The notes below the pieces were generated by a model. It was not told where the DNA came from. It saw only the letters and a program-made list of their open reading frames with translations, and searched no databases. The translations under genes were made by a program, and so were the position numbers. Positions 58,727 to 64,000 of a stretch of DNA of 64,000 nucleotides are shown here, one piece after another (within the stretch, counting starts at the first letter, position 1; each line of letters begins with the position of its first letter). The DNA is taken from contig CM046844.1 of NCBI GenBank assembly GCA_025618425.1, forward strand, positions 15,626,076 to 15,690,075. Reading direction: 5' to 3'. The stretch comes from Heliocidaris tuberculata. Lineage: Eukaryota; Echinodermata; Echinoidea; Camarodonta; Echinometridae.

Positions 58727-59556
58727 ATGTGTATGAGTGGCGTTTACAGTATTTAAGTACAAAAAGGTAAAAAAAAGACTCACCGGTTTTCCGTGTTGGA
58801 CTTCGCCGATGTTAGCATACACAAACAAATATGCATCGGGCAATATCAGGGACTAGTCTACATTCAGTCGCTTATATTTAATACCAATTTTTACGAAAAT
58901 AAATATAAATAAGATTGTATTCAGAATTGACTGCATTTAGCCCAAAATAATGCAATGTTATTTCATGATTATTATTTGTAAACACAATGTAAAAAAAATC
59001 CATGTTCGTGGAGGTAGTCTAAATCAAAATATGATAGCAGATGAAAGAATTTGAAAATGCAGAAATGCTTGCCAAAAAAAACCACCGATCAAAACTCTAA
59101 AGAAATAAAAACACAACTCACGACAAAGCTATTTGAGAGAAACAGTTGTGACGTAACGACGGTTACGACGCGTGTACACAGGTCAAATTCATGGGGCCAC
59201 GAATACCGTTACGATCGGAGCTCTAAAATTGACCTTCGAGCGTGCACTTGTACATGTGTCACAACTATCTCTTTCGATTGGCTATGACTCAAAATCTTGG
59301 TCGATCGCGATATCGATATCAAATCGGCCATTGCACATGCGCCATTTTGATTCTCAAGACTGTGGTAGCAGGAACTACTCCTCACTACCGTAAATGTGAG
59401 GAGCATGAAAAAGCCGTACAAAATTACTGTTTTGTACGTTTGGAATTCCATGTCAAGGAATAATATGCGAACGAAGGAGGATTCCTTCAAAACTTTCCTT
59501 CAAAACTTTGAGTAATGGCAATTGGAGAGTAAATTCAACTTATTTCTCAATATACA
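58727..59556. other. Intronic stretch with a CpG-rich patch
   Basis: 59140-59350 has TGACGTAACGACGGTTACGA and many CpGs, plus GCGCCATTTTGATTC, a YY1-like site in minus orientation. Could be a promoter remnant. No gene recognised. Confidence 0.4.
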
Positions 59557-59732
59557 GGTAACTCTGCCTATTAAAATCGAATCTCTTGGGACCACAGAAA
59601 TCTGTTCGACTTAGGCGAAATTCAACTTAGAAGAGGTAAAAAACACATGTTTTGCTCATTCTGTTCTGAAAAATTGCTTCGACTAAGGCGATTATTCGAC
59701 TTATGGAAGGTCGACTTATGCAGAGTTAACTG
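59557..59732. mobile_element. pogo/Tigger-like MITE, inverted copy
   Basis: CAGGTAACTCTGCC at the left, GACTTATGCAGAGTTAACTG at the right, flanked by TA. Reverse complement of 58550-58726. Confidence 0.8.
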
Positions 59733-60073
59733 TAATTAGAATCTATATGTCTAAATTTGACAGCAAATTTGGCAAATTACTGATGTAGTAAACAGCAGTT
59801 GGATTTGGAAAGTGGCCATGGGCGATATTAATTTTCATTTTCCATGTCTCAGTTTGCGGTATGCATGGCATAGCAACACAGGTTTTTGACCCCATATGAA
59901 ATCTCAGTGGAGAGTTCACGCGGGCATCATGCTTGCGCCCATTCAACAAAATCCTAATGTCCCACAAACATTCCTAATTCTGTGAGAATTTATGTTCTGT
60001 GGAAGATTTCTTTAATCTATATTCTGTCAGTACCAGAGCTTACGGTTACTTTCAAGGAATTTTGTCTTTTCAG

Positions 60074-60231
60074 CCATCAGCCCTTGTCCTCTCAGACGAG
60101 ATGCTTGCAGCACCCAAGGGTAACCACCTCACCTTGTCATTCATCATCCTTCCACTCATCTGCTTCGAACAGGGGACTTGAAGAGTTTTTTGACGACCCA
60201 AAGAACTGGGGACAACCTGCTGTCAAGGCTG
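60074..60231 (+). CDS. MRPL47: MRPL47 exon 2
   Basis: 158 bases: one base completing a codon, 52 codons, one base left over. The acceptor is TGTCTTTTCAG, the donor GTAAGT. The second half reads [20 protein letters not shown], a block strongly conserved at the start of the mature uL29m protein. The first half ([15 protein letters not shown]...) is Ser/Pro-rich and likely the end of the mitochondrial presequence. MRPL47 is a component of the large subunit of the mitochondrial ribosome, near the peptide exit tunnel. The frame is open upstream of the acceptor to 59982, but the strong splice site and phase match favour the spliced form. Confidence 0.93.
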
Positions 60232-60990
60232 GTAAGTTGGATTAGGCTGTAAAAATCAGTATTTTTTTTTGCTCCTACCCCCCCCCCCCCCTTTTCTCCA
60301 CACGCAGTATGTACATGTATAAAATGCATGCTCTTTCGCACACTTGCACTGAGAACCAAGAGAGGGATTTTGGGATAAGTCTTGGGATTAGTAGTGCCTT
60401 TATCCACAGCCTCTTTTGTCAATATTCATGTTGGCTGAAGGAAAATGAAACTATGACAAGAGTTTTTCCTGTGTTGACAAAATACCTTTTTTTGGGGGGG
60501 GGGGGGAGGGGGGCAGAGCTATTGGTTTGCTCAGACCGATGGAAATGTGGAGAAGGTAATTACATGTAGGTCCTTTTTTTCTGAAGTAACTAGAAGGCTT
60601 AACGCTTGTCAGGCTTTGGTCTACTAATGGAACAAACAGGAATCTGCCACAGTCGACTTTTGGCACATGTACAGTGTATACTCTGAATAATGTGGCAGTC
60701 TGAAGCTTACATGTACATGTATGTGTAGCTCCATAGCAAGTAAAAAGTTAACATATCAAAGAATATGGCCTACTGCAGTTCATTTATGAGATCAGAAACA
60801 TAATGGCAATGGATTACCGGTAGTACTGTCACAATTGTGCTAGGCTATGCCTTGGTAACCTTCATTACAATAGTTAGGTACTAGGATCCACTGCTTAAAT
60901 TTTAGTTGAATAGAGGATACATTGCTGGGCATGCACTCCGGTGTTTTCTTTTCACATTTACTGAGCTAGGATGTGCAAGTTCCTTTCTTA

Positions 60991-61144
60991 AGGTGGATTT
61001 TCATGGGGCACACAAATGTAAAAAAAAATGGCAAAGTCCATCATTCGGAGAAGTCAGAGAAGTTTTCTCCGGATGTTGGACTTTGCCATTTTCTTACATT
61101 CGCATCCTTCGTGAATCGTTCCCGTGCCCTGTGAAAACCCACCT
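60991..61144. mobile_element. PIF/Harbinger-like MITE, TTA target duplication
   Basis: AGGTGGATTTTCATGGGGCA pairs with GTGCCCTGTGAAAACCCACCT. TTA flanks both sides (60988-60990, 61145-61147). Interior AATGGCAAAGTCCA / TGGACTTTGCCATT is also inverted. Confidence 0.85.
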
Positions 61145-61428
61145 TTAGGCAGTCTGCAGCAGGCTCTTGAAGGGAAAAGACATACATGTATTGGGGCTGT
61201 GTAGTGCCATGTGAAAGCCACACCCAATATCAAAAGCTAGCAGTGTTATATTGTACATAGGCAGGTGCTGAATGTCCAGACAAGGGCCTTTTCACTGGTT
61301 CTCCATGTTTTCCACGCGGGGGTCAATTTTTTCCTTGATATCTTCACTTCCGGCTCATCAGGTTTTTCTGGATTCGTCATGGTTTTCTGGATCCTTTGAC
61401 TAGTGACATTGCCCCACCAGGGCCCTGT

Positions 61429-61558
61429 TTCATAAAACTTGTCATCAATGACAAGTTGCATTAACTGTTAAAAGCTACTGAAATCCTTACATCTGATTGG
61501 CTGAGAGCAAATTTGTCGGTAAAAATCACTGACAAGACACTTGATGAAACGCCCCCCA
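61429..61558. mobile_element. MITE, relative of 26427-26572
   Basis: GTTTCATAAAACTTGTCATC at the left, GACAAGACACTTGATGAAAC at the right; G and C runs at the tips. Shares TTTGTCGGTAAAAATCACTG with the 26.4-kb element. Confidence 0.8.
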
Positions 61559-62883
61559 GTGCTGTCAGCCAAGGGCTCCACACCGGAACAATGAGACGTT
61601 CATTGTTATATCATTCTATGCTTAGATCGACGCATGAATGGGAGCGATTTTTGTAATCACACTCTTCTTTTTGTCAGAACTTGTCCTACTTGTTGTAATC
61701 TTCATTAATCTCCACCTGCATTAATGTCTTTGATGCTTGTGACGTGATAATTATTTAATTTTGAGAGCAATTACATGTATACCAGAAACTTTTTTGTGTG
61801 TATCCACACTTTTGATCTACATGTACAAGTATTTTTATTCTTTAAGGTTGTTATTTGTTTATATATATGTATATTTACCTGTATGATAGGCCCTATTGGC
61901 TATTCAGCCACTTCATATAACCTGCAGGGCTTGTTATTGTACAGTACTAGGTGTAAAATTTTTTTTGACACTTTGGATTGTTAATAAACATACATATGTG
62001 TAACTCCAAAGTTGTAACTCGTATTATCACACTGAGGTTTGGACATTGTAAAGTTCAAGGATGTAAAATTTATTTTGAGCGTTAAGGTATATTACATTTC
62101 TTTGAATACTACATTGTATGCTTAAAATAGTTCTCTGGATGTCTAATTAGATTTTTGATTTTTGAAAAATCAAGGCCACAAAATCTGTGTGTATCAGTAA
62201 TTAATTCAGAATATAATATTGTAACTATTGTTCATGGCAGCTGAAATTTCAGTGCATCTCTTTTAACCCATCGTCATGAATCATTAATGACACTGTATAG
62301 CAATAATTTGGCAGGTGCTATGCACGTTTTCTGAATTATTTACTGGTTGTTTGAAATGTGCTAAAATTTACTTCAAATAAATTTGACATCCTTTAACTTT
62401 AATATGTTAAACCCCAGTCTGATTCGTGTTAGAAGTTTTGAGTTATTACCGGTAATGATCAAAAGTGTCAAATGATTTTTTTTTTTTTTTTACACCTAGT
62501 AGAAGAATACAGATCCTTCATCCCAAACCTTTGATTTTGCAAATCTGTTTGTTATCTATAATAATATTCTCCTTAGTTCATTTTTGCAAATTTGTTTGAT
62601 ATCTTCTTGATTCATCTGTGGATGGTCAAACATACTGTATCACTCACTATTGTGATTATCAAAGTCACTCACAATTATACTGCAACATCACTGTCAGGCA
62701 ATTTACGCAATTCTTCATCTTCGTTTGTGGTCCCTTTTCCCCCCACGCTGAGTGGTTAGAATTTGTTTCCTTGATGGCCTTTCTCCAAGCCTTCCGGTCT
62801 TAGATGCTGTCATGTCTTCTAATGCATTCAGGTTGTACTGATTTCACTTTGACAGTTGCACATTTCTTGTAACCTGCCTGCAG

Positions 62884-63041
62884 GTAGAGCATGGAGCAAA
62901 GATGAGTTAAGGTTGAAAGACTATGTCACGTTACACAAGCTCTGGTATGTCTTACTGAAGGAGAAGAACATGCTGTTGACCATGCAGACTGAGGCAGACA
63001 GGCAGGACAAATTCCTTCCAAGTCCTGAAAGAATCAACAAG
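62884..63041 (+). CDS. MRPL47: MRPL47 exon 3, partial gene at window end
   Basis: 158 bases, acceptor CCTGCCTGCAG, donor GTATGC. The peptide includes [20 protein letters not shown], then [14 protein letters not shown], and [23 protein letters not shown] and the SPER.(D/N)K end are hallmarks of the uL29m family. Exon 2 ends with one base and this exon starts with two, so the frame continues. It ends in phase 0. Further exons (C-terminal half) lie beyond the window. Confidence 0.95.
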
Positions 63042-63250
63042 GTATGCAAGTATTATTCTAGTACTAGCCGTAGGGGTTTGATGTTTTATGAAATATGACA
63101 TTTGAACATCAAGCCGTACCCAGGAAGTAATTCCCTCAACAGAGAAATAGGTATTAGAATTCAATGTGCAAGTATCAACCATTCTCATGTACAGTGAACC
63201 CTGCAAACCAGCATTCAGCGTTTGCTAAAATCTTTGTCTTCCAACCTAAT

Positions 63251-63972
63251 AGCCCCCTCACACCTGACCGAATGTAGGCGGACGAAGGGTGACGAATGGG
63301 AAAAATGCACGAAATGCACGCGAATTCAACGAATTCAAATAAAATTTCCGTCAAATCATGCGATCAGTAACTATTGTCAAATTTTATCAACGAACGGTAA
63401 GCGAAGGATAAATATGACATGCGAAGGATATCGATTTTTCGGTTCACCTCTTTGAGTAAATTGCAGGCGAAGGCGAGCGAAGGGTTGATATAACCCAATA
63501 AGACGAACGAACAGTGAGCAATGGTTTGATATGGCGTGCGATTAGAAACGAAGACGAGGGAATAGATCGGGCGTTCTTGTACGTTACGGCCAGAGAAGTC
63601 ATATTTTGTCATCGTGTTGCTTCGTTAAGGGTTCTTTCGAGATCGGTCCACTTTGGCAAAAGCGCGATGAGGGACTATGCGCGACAATAACACACGAACG
63701 ATAAACGAACGATTACCGCAGACTAAACAAGAGATGCGAATTCAAACAGATGACCAACGATTTTTCAATTCGTCGGGAAATTTTAAACATGTTCAAAATT
63801 TCCGCGCGAATTTGAATAATCGCAGCTGTTAGTTCAGAAGGTGTACGAACCCAAACACGAAGGGTAAATATGATTTACTATCAGTTACCATTGAAAACGA
63901 TTTTTAAAAAAATTCCTTTCGCCAGCCATCGCAAGGCATATTTCAGGCAATTCGGTTAGGTGTGAGGGGGCC
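63251..63972. mobile_element. MITE, GCCCCCTCACACCT ends
   Basis: AGCCCCCTCACACCTGACCG at the left and CGGTTAGGTGTGAGGGGGCC, then T, at the right form ~22-bp inverted ends. The interior is rich in CGAACG/ACGAA motifs, and non-coding. Target duplication unclear. Confidence 0.8.
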
Positions 63973-64000
63973 TTAAGATAGCACTTGATTTCAAAGATCG

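Larger units (their letters stand above)
48332..60073 (+). other. MRPL47 intron 1
   Basis: GTGAGT...TTTTCAG, 11.7 kb. Almost fully made of nested DNA transposons and dispersed repeats, listed separately. No other protein-coding gene was found. Confidence 0.65.
60232..62883 (+). other. MRPL47 intron 2
   Basis: GTAAGT...CCTGCAG. Holds a poly-C tract at 60280, a poly-G tract at 60496 and three MITEs (60991, 61429 and a possible remnant). Otherwise AT-rich without other genes. Confidence 0.8.

Noticed and set aside
59982..60073. Start of MRPL47 at the in-frame ATG 59982
   Set aside because: The segment includes the polypyrimidine tract and TTTTCAG acceptor of exon 2; a presequence-like exon with matching phase exists at 48177.

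Overview
The window is animal nuclear DNA: AT-rich, intron-rich, packed with transposons, microsatellites and long G/C homopolymers. Scavenger-receptor cysteine-rich (SRCR) exons, CR1/L2-like retrotransposons and many small inverted-repeat elements suggest a marine deuterostome. A sea urchin is my best guess, because SRCR genes are massively expanded there. This is inference, not proof.

Region 1 (1-19.6 kb) is the 3' part of an SRCR receptor gene on the + strand. Seven single-exon SRCR domains lie at 4246, 5337, 6493, 7502, 11922, 13128 and 18028, all with phase 1-1 borders. A terminal exon at 18765-18997 carries a transmembrane helix and a short tail. A fold-back element with ~1 kb arms sits just before the first SRCR exon. 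SRCR exons 5 and 6 lie inside an 8.2-kb unit bounded by ~1.5-kb inverted arms.

Region 2 (19.6-34.3 kb) has no recognisable host gene. It holds a Tc1/mariner-like MITE, tRNA-derived SINEs, minisatellites, and a decayed L1/Tx1-like element split by a hAT MITE with a clean 8-bp target duplication. Region 3 (34.3-36.7 kb) has two more SRCR exons that must belong to a second gene or an alternative 3' part. Region 4 (36.7-45.2 kb) is dominated by a CR1/L2-like non-LTR retrotransposon whose frame is broken only by a nested 787-bp insertion.

Region 5 (45.2-64 kb) holds MRPL47 (mitochondrial ribosomal protein uL29m). Exon 1 is at 48177, exons 2 and 3 at 60074 and 62884, and the gene continues beyond the window. 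The 11.7-kb first intron is a stack of nested DNA transposons, several dated relative to each other by target duplications. The most striking is a 3.15-kb element (53372-56526) with a 10-bp duplication, nine copies of TGTCCGTCCGTGAC arranged toward both ends, and a ~460-bp near-perfect palindrome inside. I found no match to a described family for it from memory.

SRCR proteins are extracellular or membrane pattern-recognition receptors; MRPL47 is a housekeeping gene. No functional link between them is visible. The novelty here is in the mobile DNA and in how it frames the SRCR exons.
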